Assembly (NCBI RefSeq): GCF_006159205.1
Contig: NZ_CP040812.1
Span: 4,216,001-4,280,000, forward strand
Length of the DNA stretch: 64,000 nucleotides
Origin: Antarcticibacterium flavum
GTDB lineage: Bacteria > Bacteroidota > Bacteroidia > Flavobacteriales > Flavobacteriaceae
Direction: 5' to 3'
Positions 52,433 to 60,968 of the stretch are shown piece by piece. Position 1 is the first letter of the stretch. Every line of letters begins with the position of its first letter. Under the pieces are notes generated by a model. That model was not told the origin of the DNA. It saw only the letters and a list, made by a program, of their open reading frames with translations, and made no database searches. Position numbers and translations under genes: made by a program.

Positions 52433-54261
52433 ATGAAGAACATATACTCTTTTTTTCTATTTACCATCCTGTTCAATGTGTTCGGAACCTTTGCGCAGCA
52501 GGCTCCTGTTACCCGTTTGGATGAGGTTAGGCTTAGCGACAGCAGGTTATATAAGAATTCCCGCAGCCAGGTAGTAACCGTCTTAAAGGATTCTGTCCTG
52601 CGGGAAAACGATCCATTACTTACCAATGTCCTTAAATTTAATTCTCTCATCTTCTTTCGGGAAAATGGGTATGGGATGGTGTCTTCAGCATCTTTTCGCG
52701 GGACCACGGCATCCCAAACAGCAGTGGTATGGAATGGGATCAATATAAATTCTCAATTCACCGGCCAAACAGATTTTAATACGATTAACACCACCGGCTA
52801 CGAAGATGTTGCAGTAAGGGCAGGAGGGGGGAGTGTGCTCTATGGCAGCGGTGCAATTGGCGGCAGTGTACATCTTAATAACAAATTCAGGTTCAGTAAG
52901 AATTTCAGCAATACCTTCAGGCTGGATTACGGCAGTTTTAATACCCGTTTAATACGCTACTCGGGTGAAGCTTCTTCAGAAAAAACCAGCGTGTACATCA
53001 ATGCAGCAGGTACAGCCTCCAATAATGACTTTCCTTATCCTGTTACCGGTAGCTTTAATGAGAACGGTGATTTCCAGAATATGAATGTTAGCGCGGGAAT
53101 CGCCCACTGGCTCGATGAGAATAATATACTTAAATTTTACAGCGAAAGCTATACCGGGGAAAGAGGCTTCTCGGGTACTTTAACCGCTCCTTCCCGTAGC
53201 AAATTTGAAGATGTGAACCATAAAAATCTATTGGAATGGAAAGGTTTTTATGGTGACTATACCTCTTCTCTCAAGGTAGCTTACCTGGAAGAGAATTATA
53301 AATATTTTGAAAACAGGAGCAGGGAAGACCATTCTTTTGGAAATGCAAAGAATTACATTGCCAATTACGATCTTTCCTATAGAATTACAGAGGCGATAAG
53401 CTTAAATGGAATTGTGGATCACCGGCATACAAAGGGAAGGGGTTCCAGTGTTGGAGAAAACACCAGGAACATCACCGCCTTCGCCTTTCTTTTCAATCAC
53501 GATCTTGGCAGGTTCTTCTATGAGCTAAGCACCCGCAAGGAGATTACAAATAATTATGAATCACCCATCCTATACTCACTGGGAGCAGGATACGCTGTAA
53601 CTTCTTATTACGGAATCAATCTCAACCTCTCCAGGAATTTCAGGATACCCACCTATAACGATCTTTATTGGAGCCCCGGGGGAAATATAGATCTGGATCC
53701 TGAAAGTTCTTACCAGGCCGAGCTGGGGCATACTCTAAAATTTGGCACATTTGAATTTGGGTTGGTGGGTTACATTATGGAAATAACAAACCTCCTGCGA
53801 TGGATCCCCAATAGATCTGGCCTATGGCAACCGGTCAATACCGGCGAAGTAAGAAATTATGGGCTGGAGGCAAGAAGCGCCTACCAAACCACAATTGGCA
53901 ACCATCAGTTTAGTTTAAATGCCATATACGCCTATACTAAAACTGAAGATAAGGCGCTTGGCAGGGAGCTTATTTATGTCCCCAACCATAAAGTTACAGG
54001 GTCCCTGGCTTACACTTTCAAGGACTTTTCATTTTCGTATCAATTCCTTCATAACGGAAGCATATATACCTCATCTGATAATGTATATGAGTTGAAAGGA
54101 TATTCCCTTTCCAACGCAGGAATAGCCTATTCCCCTCCAGACTGGATTTTATAACATTTGGTCTTGAAGTAAGGAATCTTTTTGACAAGGAATACCAAAG
54201 TTTACCATCCAGGCCAATGCCGGGACGATCATTTAATAGTTCACTAACACTCAATCTCTAA
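52433..54261 (+). pseudogene. btuB: BtuB-like TonB-dependent vitamin B12 receptor, frameshifted near the C-terminus
   Basis: The first frame (52433-54154, 573 residues) has a Sec signal (FNVFGTFAQQ), a TonB-box-like EVRLS, a plug domain (SSASFRGTTASQTAVVWNGI, AGGGSVLYGSGAIGGSVHLN) and most of the barrel (NFRIPTYNDLYWSPGGNIDL). It stops at DWIL inside a final strand. The next frame continues immediately (54151-54261): ITFGLEVRNLFDKEYQSLPS, then MPGRSFNSSLTLNL, a standard receptor ending. Adding one T to the TTTT at 54147-54150 restores one protein of about 610 residues. Without it the last two strands are lost, and insertion and stability would be compromised. The cobalamin riboswitch upstream identifies the substrate class. 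Confidence 0.85.
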
Positions 54262-54345
54262 AAAAAGGTAAAAAGGAAGGTTTTGAAAACCTCTCAAAAT
54301 AAAGTCATTAACACCAAACCATTAAAAACCAATAAATATTTACTT

Positions 54346-55434
54346 ATGAAAATCAATAATTTTTTAAGTCTGGCCATTGCAGCTGTAGCACTCTTCACCT
54401 CCTGTCAAAGCGATGATGCTATAAATAACATGCCTGAACCTGTAGCAGAGGAGGAATTTTCCAATGGGATCTTTATTTTAAATGAAGGGAATTTTGGTGG
54501 GGGAAATTCCTCGGTAGCCTTTGTAGATGAAGAGCATTCAGAGGTGTCCCTAAACGTATTTTCTGAAGCAAATGCCGGTATGGCCCTGGGAGATGTTGCA
54601 CAAAGTATGGGTTTTTATGAAGACTATGCTTTTATAGTAGTGAATGTTTCCAATAAAATAGAGATAGTCAACCGTAATACCTTTGAACATGTAGCTACCA
54701 TTGATGAGGGGTTGGAAAATCCACGCTTCCTGACATTTTCAAATGGATTTGCTTATGTCACCAATTGGGGAGACGGCTCCAATCCAGAGGATGATTTCGT
54801 AGCTGTAATTGATATAGATTCTTTCACCATCCTTGAAAATATAGCAGTTGAGGAAGGTCCAGAAGCGATAGTTGAGGCCAATGGCATTTTATATGTGGCA
54901 CATTTAGGAGGCTTTTCATTCAACGATAAAATTTCAGTGATCAACACTGCAAATAATACAGTTGAAGAAACGATCATTGTAGGGGACAGGCCGAATTCTC
55001 TTGAAATAACTAATAATTCCCTATGGGTAGCAACAGGAGGATTACCATCTTATGCAGAGCAGGAAACTGCAGGGAAGATAGTAAGAATTGACCTCGCAAC
55101 GGGTGAGATTGAAGAAGAACTTTTTTTTCCTAATCCAACAGATCATCCGGCCAATTTAAGAATTGACAATGATATTATTTATTATACCCTGAATGGGGAT
55201 GTCTATTCCTTTACTGCCGGAGCCGAAGATTTGCCCGTAATTCCATTTCTTGAGATGGCTGAAGTGGCGAGCTTATATGGTTTTGAAGTGGAGGAAGGAT
55301 ATATTTATGCAGCAAGTGCAAATGCCGATTTCACAGGGGACGGGGATCTTTATATTTACGATGCTACAAATGGCTCACTTATTAATGATTTCAAAGTGGG
55401 TATTAACCCCAATGGCATTTATTTTAACCAGTAA
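54346..55434 (+). CDS. BtuG-like YncE/DUF5074 beta-propeller lipoprotein
   Basis: 362 residues from the ATG at 54346 (MKINNFLSLAIAAVALFTSC, lipobox cysteine about 20); an upstream TTG at 54283 is less likely. The mature part is a seven-bladed YncE/DUF5074-type propeller: FSNGIFILNEGNFGGGNSSV, KIEIVNRNTFEHVATIDEGL, NPRFLTFSNGFAYVTNWGDG, VIDIDSFTILENIAVEEGPE, INTANNTVEETIIVGDRPNS. In Bacteroides, BtuG is a surface propeller lipoprotein that captures cobalamin and hands it to BtuB; the position directly downstream of a riboswitch-controlled btuB supports the same role. It is intact and followed by a terminator. Confidence 0.85.
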   Translation: MKINNFLSLAIAAVALFTSCQSDDAINNMPEPVAEEEFSNGIFILNEGNFGGGNSSVAFVDEEHSEVSLNVFSEANAGMALGDVAQSMGFYEDYAFIVVNVSNKIEIVNRNTFEHVATIDEGLENPRFLTFSNGFAYVTNWGDGSNPEDDFVAVIDIDSFTILENIAVEEGPEAIVEANGILYVAHLGGFSFNDKISVINTANNTVEETIIVGDRPNSLEITNNSLWVATGGLPSYAEQETAGKIVRIDLATGEIEEELFFPNPTDHPANLRIDNDIIYYTLNGDVYSFTAGAEDLPVIPFLEMAEVASLYGFEVEEGYIYAASANADFTGDGDLYIYDATNGSLINDFKVGINPNGIYFNQ

Positions 55435-55447
55435 AAAATCACCTATT

Positions 55448-55476
55448 AAAAAAGCCCTGATCTCTCAGGGCTTTTT
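55448..55476. terminator. Bidirectional terminator between the B12 operon and S41 peptidase
   Basis: 12-bp stem AAAAAGCCCTGA / TCAGGGCTTTTT with TCTC loop; A-run and T-run serve both convergent genes. Confidence 0.9.
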
Positions 55477-55481
55477 GCTTT

Positions 55482-56948
55482 TTATTCCTGCATTTCAACA
55501 GGAACTTTATCGATATACATGGTTTGGAAGCCGGGATCAAACATTCCGCTTTCACCAATACCATCATAGGTCTTTACTTCAGGGATCGATACTCTGTTTC
55601 CTGCAATAACGTCTAGTGCAACTTTTAATAAAGGCTCGTCTTTATCACCTAATATTCCCAGGTTAAGAACATCTTCGGGCAATTTAATCTCCGGGTTAAT
55701 TCCATCTTTATAATCTGTCACTCCATCCCTGTTCATTGACTTTAATACCAGGGGTTGGATTGCGTAGGTATGGGAGTCATTTAGAGAGGAATGATCTTCA
55801 GAAAAATTGGGGGAATCATAAAGTGTAACAGAGGCTTCAAACTTCCCGGTAGTAACATCTCCTATTTGTACAACATCAATATAGGGGTCAAGTCCATTGA
55901 TTATCAATTCACTGGCCGAGGCAGAACTTTTTGTAGTCAAAACAAATAACCTGTTTAAATTTAAACTATTAATTGTAGTTCCTGTTCGAATGCTTGTATT
56001 AAATTTATTCAGTAGGCTTTCAGGGCTACGTTGCTCGTAATATGACTGGTATTTCTCATTCCATCTTTCCTTCATAAAAACCTCTCCAACAAATTGCCCG
56101 GTGATCATAGCTGCCAAATCTGTAGCTGTTCGTACAGATCCTCCTCCATTGTAACGCAAGTCAAGTACAAGTTCCTGTATTCCGGCACCCTTCAACTCAT
56201 TAAAAGCGCTATTAAGCTCCTCATCAAAGTCCTCATCAAAACTGTTATAAAACAGATATCCTGTTTTAATCCCATTAACCTCGAGTACTTTGGATATCAC
56301 TACGGGATTTGTATTAATATCACGAGTGGAGATATTTATAGTCCTGTCCAGTTCTGTTATCGTGTTACCTTCAATTTTTGCTAGTCCTAATGTGTAGGAT
56401 GATGAGGTAAGCAAGCTTGTATAATTAGATTTGGTAAGTTGTTGCCCGTTAACCCGGTTAAAGATCATCCCTCTTTCTGCTCCTTCCGCTGCAGCAGGAG
56501 TATTTGGTTGGACAAGTTTTATATAGCCAAAGACCTCTGTACAACTTTGACAATAGCTAACCAAACCAAAAGACATTCCAGTCTCTCCAGTAGACGCTAT
56601 TGTACCGGTTTTCATTGTCTCATAATTATCGATCAAGTAACTGAAACGGTCGCGGGATGATTTAAGGCTGTTAAATAATTTTTCAGGACTTGAAAATGTT
56701 TTTAGATAAGCATCTTTTTCGCCCTGGGAGGCGAAATAATTTTCTGCCAATACATCAAGATCATCCTTATATAAATAAATATCGCTCATTCCCCTGTAGA
56801 TAAAATTCTCTACTTCCAGTTCCTTCGAAGACTCCTCTGTAGTTGCAGTTACGTCTGGTTTTTCTTCAAATTCCTCATTATCACTGGAGCAGGAGGCAAA
56901 AAAACTTCCTGCTAATAGGGTAAGAAAAAAGATCTTTATATTTTTCAT
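55482..56948 (-). CDS. S41 family peptidase lipoprotein (copy 1)
   Basis: 488 residues from the ATG at 56948 (MKNIKIFFLTLLAGSFFASC, lipobox Cys about 20). An N-terminal helical domain (VENFIYRGMSDIYLYKDDLD), a PDZ-like segment (IKLVQPNTPAAAEGAERGMI, FNRVNGQQLT) and the S41 catalytic domain follow: ELVLDLRYNGGGSVRTATDL, the nucleophile serine in TTKSSASASELIINGLDP, and the general-base lysine in IGDVTTGKFEASVTLYDS. It is a Ser-Lys type carboxyl-terminal processing protease relative, probably in the periplasm or at the surface. A paralogue lies 209 bases upstream on the same strand. Confidence 0.9.
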   Translation of the reverse strand: MKNIKIFFLTLLAGSFFASCSSDNEEFEEKPDVTATTEESSKELEVENFIYRGMSDIYLYKDDLDVLAENYFASQGEKDAYLKTFSSPEKLFNSLKSSRDRFSYLIDNYETMKTGTIASTGETGMSFGLVSYCQSCTEVFGYIKLVQPNTPAAAEGAERGMIFNRVNGQQLTKSNYTSLLTSSSYTLGLAKIEGNTITELDRTINISTRDINTNPVVISKVLEVNGIKTGYLFYNSFDEDFDEELNSAFNELKGAGIQELVLDLRYNGGGSVRTATDLAAMITGQFVGEVFMKERWNEKYQSYYEQRSPESLLNKFNTSIRTGTTINSLNLNRLFVLTTKSSASASELIINGLDPYIDVVQIGDVTTGKFEASVTLYDSPNFSEDHSSLNDSHTYAIQPLVLKSMNRDGVTDYKDGINPEIKLPEDVLNLGILGDKDEPLLKVALDVIAGNRVSIPEVKTYDGIGESGMFDPGFQTMYIDKVPVEMQE

Positions 56949-57100
56949 AGTAATGATTTTATTAGTTCTAAAAGGACCGGTGTGATCCAACCTGTATAAA
57001 GGATAGGATTGTTCCCGTAAAAGCCTGTTGTGTAATTAGTTTCATAAACTATGCCAAGCATTCCACTGCAAAATACGAATAGCGTGGCGGTATTTAAATA

Positions 57101-57139
57101 AAAAAATCGGGGTTGCATTAAATACAAACCCGATTTTTT
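57101..57139 (-). terminator. Rho-independent terminator between the two S41 peptidase genes
   Basis: 11-bp stem AAAAAATCGGG / CCCGATTTTTT extended by TTG/CAA after one mismatch. It lies 19 bases beyond the stop of the upstream S41 gene on the minus strand, so the two paralogues are probably separate transcripts. Confidence 0.85.
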
Positions 57140-57157
57140 AAACTATTTGCTATTTTA

Positions 57158-58621
57158 TTATTCCCTTTCCAAAAAACCTGGAATTTCCTTAACGTACATT
57201 TTTTGATAAGTAGGTAATTCCATTCCACTTTCTCCTACTACGTTAAAAGGCTTAAAACCTTCAGGCATAGAGATCCTGTTACCCTGAATATAATTAAGTG
57301 CTGCATTCAATAAAGGTTCGTTTTCGTCTCCAAGTACACCATAGTTCCTAATATCTTCTTTAAATTCAAAATCGGGATACAATCCATCCACATAATCTGA
57401 AACTCCATTGGCATTCAGTGATTTGAAAATAAGTGGTTGTAAGGCATAGGTGTGGCGAGTACTGGCATTTTGTCTTCCAAAGTTGGGAGAATCATATAAA
57501 GTAGTACTTGCAGTAAATTTCCCGGTAGTTTTATCTCCAATGTGAATAACATCGATGTATGGTTCCAGGCCATTTATGATCAATTCACTTGCAGAGGCAG
57601 ACCTTGTTGTGGTCAAAACATATACCCTGTCCAGGTTTAGGCTGTTAATAGCTGTACCTGTTGTGAGTTGGGTGTTGAATTTATTCACAAGTCTGTTAGG
57701 ATTATTTCTTAGGAAGTAGTCCTGATATTCGGCATTCCATTCTTCCTTTAAAAATATTTCTCCTGGAAATTGACCTGTGATCATTGCAGCAAGATCTGTA
57801 GCTGTCCTTACAGATCCTCCGCCATTATAGCGCAGGTCCAGGATAAGTTCGGTGATATTCTCCCCTTTAAAATAATTAAAGGCATCATTAAGGTCCTCAT
57901 CATAATCATCTGTAAAGCTATTATACATGAGGTAACCTATCTTCATACCATCAAGGTCAATTGTTTTAGTAATATAAACAGGATTGGAACTGTATTCTGC
58001 TTTTGTTAAGGTAACTTCTCCCGTTTCAGTAATGGTATTCCCCTCTATCGTGGCCAACGTTACGTCAAGCACTTCGGGAGCCAACAGGGCACTGTAATTG
58101 GTTATTGTCATTTGTTCCCCATTGATCCTGGTGAAGAGATCTCCTCGTTTAATGCCTTTTGCTTCAGCTGAAGTTCCCGGCAAAACATAACGTACTACTC
58201 CAAAAACCAAATTTGCATTTTCCCCATATGTACCCAGGGAATAATTCATTCCGGTAGTGGTACTTATCCCGCTAAAAAGGTTTTCCAGTTCTACATAGTC
58301 ATCTACTATCCAGCTAAACCTGTCCTGGGAAGACATAAGTCCGTCATAAAAAAGATCCTCGGGAGTTTCAAAATTATCAAGAAAATCATTCCTTTCAGCT
58401 TGAGAAGCAAAATAATCATTGGCCAGTTGTGGGATATCGGCCTTATACAAATAGATATTATTCATTCCCCTCCAGGCGAAATTTTCAACTGTGAGGTCTC
58501 TTGTCTCTCCCTCACCACCTGTTGTAGGAGGTGTAGGCCCAACGTCATCGGCATCTTCACTACAGGAAACGAACCCTACATTAATCAATAGAGCAAGAAA
58601 AAAAAGTTTATACATTTTCAT
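57158..58621 (-). CDS. S41 family peptidase lipoprotein (copy 2)
   Basis: 487 residues with lipobox VGFVSC (Cys about 20). It has the same architecture as its neighbour: VENFAWRGMNNIYLYKADIP, PDZ-like VRYVLPGTSAEAKGIKRGDL / FTRINGEQMT, and S41 core ELILDLRYNGGGSVRTATDL, serine in TTTRSASASELIINGLEP and lysine in IGDKTTGKFTASTTLYDS. The two proteins align over their full length with near-identical catalytic segments, so they arose by tandem duplication. The substrate is unknown. The gene has its own terminator. Confidence 0.9.
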   Translation of the reverse strand: MKMYKLFFLALLINVGFVSCSEDADDVGPTPPTTGGEGETRDLTVENFAWRGMNNIYLYKADIPQLANDYFASQAERNDFLDNFETPEDLFYDGLMSSQDRFSWIVDDYVELENLFSGISTTTGMNYSLGTYGENANLVFGVVRYVLPGTSAEAKGIKRGDLFTRINGEQMTITNYSALLAPEVLDVTLATIEGNTITETGEVTLTKAEYSSNPVYITKTIDLDGMKIGYLMYNSFTDDYDEDLNDAFNYFKGENITELILDLRYNGGGSVRTATDLAAMITGQFPGEIFLKEEWNAEYQDYFLRNNPNRLVNKFNTQLTTGTAINSLNLDRVYVLTTTRSASASELIINGLEPYIDVIHIGDKTTGKFTASTTLYDSPNFGRQNASTRHTYALQPLIFKSLNANGVSDYVDGLYPDFEFKEDIRNYGVLGDENEPLLNAALNYIQGNRISMPEGFKPFNVVGESGMELPTYQKMYVKEIPGFLERE

Positions 58622-58832
58622 ATTTAGATAAATTATTGTTTTTCAATTATAAAATAGAATGTGCATATCCTGCCTTAACTTGTGAGATACTGGTGCCCAT
58701 TTCAAATATTCTAAATTGAGGGTTATTAAAAAGTCTCTAAAAGTAACTACAATATCGTAAATTAAAAAATCCTGTAACAAATTCTCAAGTGATTCGTCGT
58801 AATTATGAAAAGGTACTAACAACCAGTTTTAA

Positions 58833-59348
58833 ATGAACCAACACACCTTTATCAATTTAATTGATCCTGTTAAGGATAAAATATACCGTTTGGCATTACG
58901 CTTGCTAACATCACGGGAGGCAGCAGAGGACGCTACCCAGGATGTGATCCTGAAATTGTGGAGCCGTAATGATAAACTCAAGGAGTATGCCAATTTGGAA
59001 GCTTTTGCGATGACGGTTACAAAAAATCACTGCCTGGACCAATTAAAATTAAAGCAAAATAATAATTTAAGAATAGTTCATAGTAATTATGACAGTAATG
59101 AGAACAACCAGCACCGCCAACTGGAAATTGAAGATGAACTTGACCAGGTTACAAGCATCCTTAATATGTTGCCAGAGCAGCAAAAACTCATATTTCAACT
59201 AAGGGATGTAGAACAATATGATTTCGCAGAGATAGCAGAGATCACCAACATGAATGAAACAGCCATAAGGGTAGCATTATCCAGGGCACGAAAAAAAATA
59301 AGAGAAGAATTGATAAAAAAACACAACTATGGAATTGGAAAAAATTGA
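58833..59348 (+). CDS. ECF-type RNA polymerase sigma factor
   Basis: 171 residues with region 2 (KDKIYRLALRLLTSREAAED, ATQDVILKLWSRNDKLKEYA, AFAMTVTKNHCLDQLKLKQN) and region 4 (MLPEQQKLIFQLRDVEQYDF, AEIAEITNMNETAIRVALSR). It is the first gene of a four-gene plus-strand operon with a membrane regulator (overlapping by 20 bases) and two DUF4252 proteins. It is likely regulated by the next gene product. Confidence 0.93.
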   Translation: MNQHTFINLIDPVKDKIYRLALRLLTSREAAEDATQDVILKLWSRNDKLKEYANLEAFAMTVTKNHCLDQLKLKQNNNLRIVHSNYDSNENNQHRQLEIEDELDQVTSILNMLPEQQKLIFQLRDVEQYDFAEIAEITNMNETAIRVALSRARKKIREELIKKHNYGIGKN

Positions 59349-59775
59349 AGCTTTACTCAAAAAATACGAGGAAGGGGAAACCACCCTTGCAGAGGAAAGT
59401 TTTCTACGGGAATATTTTACAGGTGCAAAGGTTGCCCCTCATCTAGAACCATACCGGCTATTATTTGCATATACCAGCAAGGAGCGAACTTCCACCTATC
59501 CCGGGAAGGTAGAGGTGAAGTCCAAAAAGAAAAAGTTCGCCTTTGTGGGAATTGCTGCAAGTATTATCCTGGCCATTGGACTTTTTGCCAGCCTAAATAC
59601 CGGGCAGGAGGAATTATCTGGACAGGACCTGGGTTCTATTGAAGATCCTGAAGAGGCATATTATAAAACCAAGGAAGCGCTGCAAATGGTTGCAGCGGCG
59701 CTTAATACCGGGAAAGAGGAGTTGATTTATGTGGAAGAATTTGACAGAGCTAAAAACAAGTATATAAAAGAATAA
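59329..59775 (+). CDS. Single-pass membrane protein, putative anti-sigma factor
   Basis: 148 residues. A cytoplasmic N-terminal region (IEALLKKYEEGETTLAEESF, LREYFTGAKVAPHLEPYRLL) is followed by one transmembrane helix (FAFVGIAASIILAIGLFASL) and an acidic extracytoplasmic tail. The 'LLxKYxxGETTLAEExxLRxYF' style N-terminus is common in small proteins that follow ECF sigma genes in Flavobacteriia. It overlaps the sigma gene by 20 bases, so translation is coupled. The anti-sigma role is inferred from position and topology. Confidence 0.78.
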   Translation: MELEKIEALLKKYEEGETTLAEESFLREYFTGAKVAPHLEPYRLLFAYTSKERTSTYPGKVEVKSKKKKFAFVGIAASIILAIGLFASLNTGQEELSGQDLGSIEDPEEAYYKTKEALQMVAAALNTGKEELIYVEEFDRAKNKYIKE

Positions 59776-59794
59776 TAATTAAACCCAGAACACA

Positions 59795-60328
59795 ATGAAA
59801 AAGCTAGTAATTTTTGCAGTAGCAGGTCTATTAACGGTAGCAGGATATGCCCAGACCTTTGATAAATATGATTCTATGAAAGAAGTAGATGCGGTTGTGA
59901 TGACCAGCAAGATGTTTAAACTTCTTTCAAAAGTAGATCTAAGTGCCAATGATCCAGAAGCACAACAATACCTCAATCTAATTGATAACCTTAAGGAGAT
60001 AAGAGTGTATAGCTCCCATAAGCCCGATATAAGGACACAAATGGCTACAGATGTAAGTGCATACCTTAAAAAAGGTACTCTGGATGAGTTGATGAGGGTA
60101 AGTGAGAGCGGGAATAATATAAAATTCTATTCTAAACCAGGGCGAAATGATAATTTCGTAAGCGAGCTCTTTATGTTTATGGAAGGGCAGAAGGATGGCA
60201 AACCTGTTTCTGTAATCATGAGTATCACAGGAGATCTTGATCTTACCAAGATATCCCAGTTAACCTCTGAACTTAAAGTGCCGGGAAGTGAAGAATTGAA
60301 AAATGTAAAAACCAATAATCGTTCATAA
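59795..60328 (+). CDS. DUF4252 protein (exported)
   Basis: 177 residues with a Sec signal (AGLLTVAGYAQT). The mature part carries the DUF4252 pattern: VVMTSKMFKLLSKVDLSAND, LIDNLKEIRVYSSHKPDIRT, and a C-terminal SVIMSITGDLDLTKISQLTS, where the 'GDLDLxxIsxL' ending is typical. Proteins with this domain are repeatedly found behind ECF sigma / regulator pairs in Bacteroidota. Function unknown. It is 19 bases after the regulator gene and 1 base before a paralogue. Confidence 0.85.
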   Translation: MKKLVIFAVAGLLTVAGYAQTFDKYDSMKEVDAVVMTSKMFKLLSKVDLSANDPEAQQYLNLIDNLKEIRVYSSHKPDIRTQMATDVSAYLKKGTLDELMRVSESGNNIKFYSKPGRNDNFVSELFMFMEGQKDGKPVSVIMSITGDLDLTKISQLTSELKVPGSEELKNVKTNNRS

Positions 60329-60329
60329 T

Positions 60330-60893
60330 ATGAAATGGATAAAAACCTTAAGCGTGGTATGTCTGGGGATCATGATGACCGCTTGCAATAACGAACAGAG
60401 CCTGCAACAATATTATGTAGAGAATCAATCTAACAAGGATTTTGTAGCTATAGATGTTCCAACCAGTTTATTTACTAATTCTGAATCTCTTAATGCCGAT
60501 CAAAAAAGGACACTCGAGACAATAAAGAAGATAAATGTATTAGCCATTCCTCAAAAAACTGAAAACAAGCTGAGGATCGAAGAAGAAAAGGCAAACGTGA
60601 ATAATATCCTTAAAGATGAGAAGTACCAGTTGCTTATGAGGCTTGGAGGAGGGGAATCTCGTATAGAGATCTATTTCACCGGGGAGGAAGAAGCTATAGA
60701 TGAGCTTATACTATACGGTTTCGATGAAAACCGCGGTATGGGAATAGCCCGCGTACTGGGAGACAATATGAATCCAGGTGACATTATTAATTTAATGAAA
60801 TCATTGGAAAAAGGTGATCTGGACCTAAACGGACTTTCAGGAATAGCGCAAATGTTTACAGATGGAGGTTCTACTCCACAGGAGGCAGAGTAA
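60330..60893 (+). CDS. DUF4252 lipoprotein
   Basis: 187 residues with a lipoprotein signal (VVCLGIMMTAC, Cys about 19). DUF4252-like body: FVAIDVPTSLFTNSESLNAD, TIKKINVLAIPQKTENKLRI, EIYFTGEEEAIDELILYGFD, and an ending NLMKSLEKGDLDLNGLSGIA that mirrors the upstream paralogue. The pair probably forms one exported and one lipid-anchored partner. It ends before a bidirectional terminator. Function unknown. Confidence 0.85.
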   Translation: MKWIKTLSVVCLGIMMTACNNEQSLQQYYVENQSNKDFVAIDVPTSLFTNSESLNADQKRTLETIKKINVLAIPQKTENKLRIEEEKANVNNILKDEKYQLLMRLGGGESRIEIYFTGEEEAIDELILYGFDENRGMGIARVLGDNMNPGDIINLMKSLEKGDLDLNGLSGIAQMFTDGGSTPQEAE

Positions 60894-60914
60894 ACCATAA
60901 AAATTTAATATAAA

Positions 60915-60948
60915 AAAATCCGCGGAACAATCTTGTTTCGCGGATTTT
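60915..60948. terminator. Bidirectional terminator between the DUF4252 operon and purB
   Basis: 14-position stem AAAATCCGCGGAAC / GTTTCGCGGATTTT (one G-T wobble) with A- and T-runs on both sides. Confidence 0.9.
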
Positions 60949-60968
60949 CCTTTTTGTGCAAAATCAAT

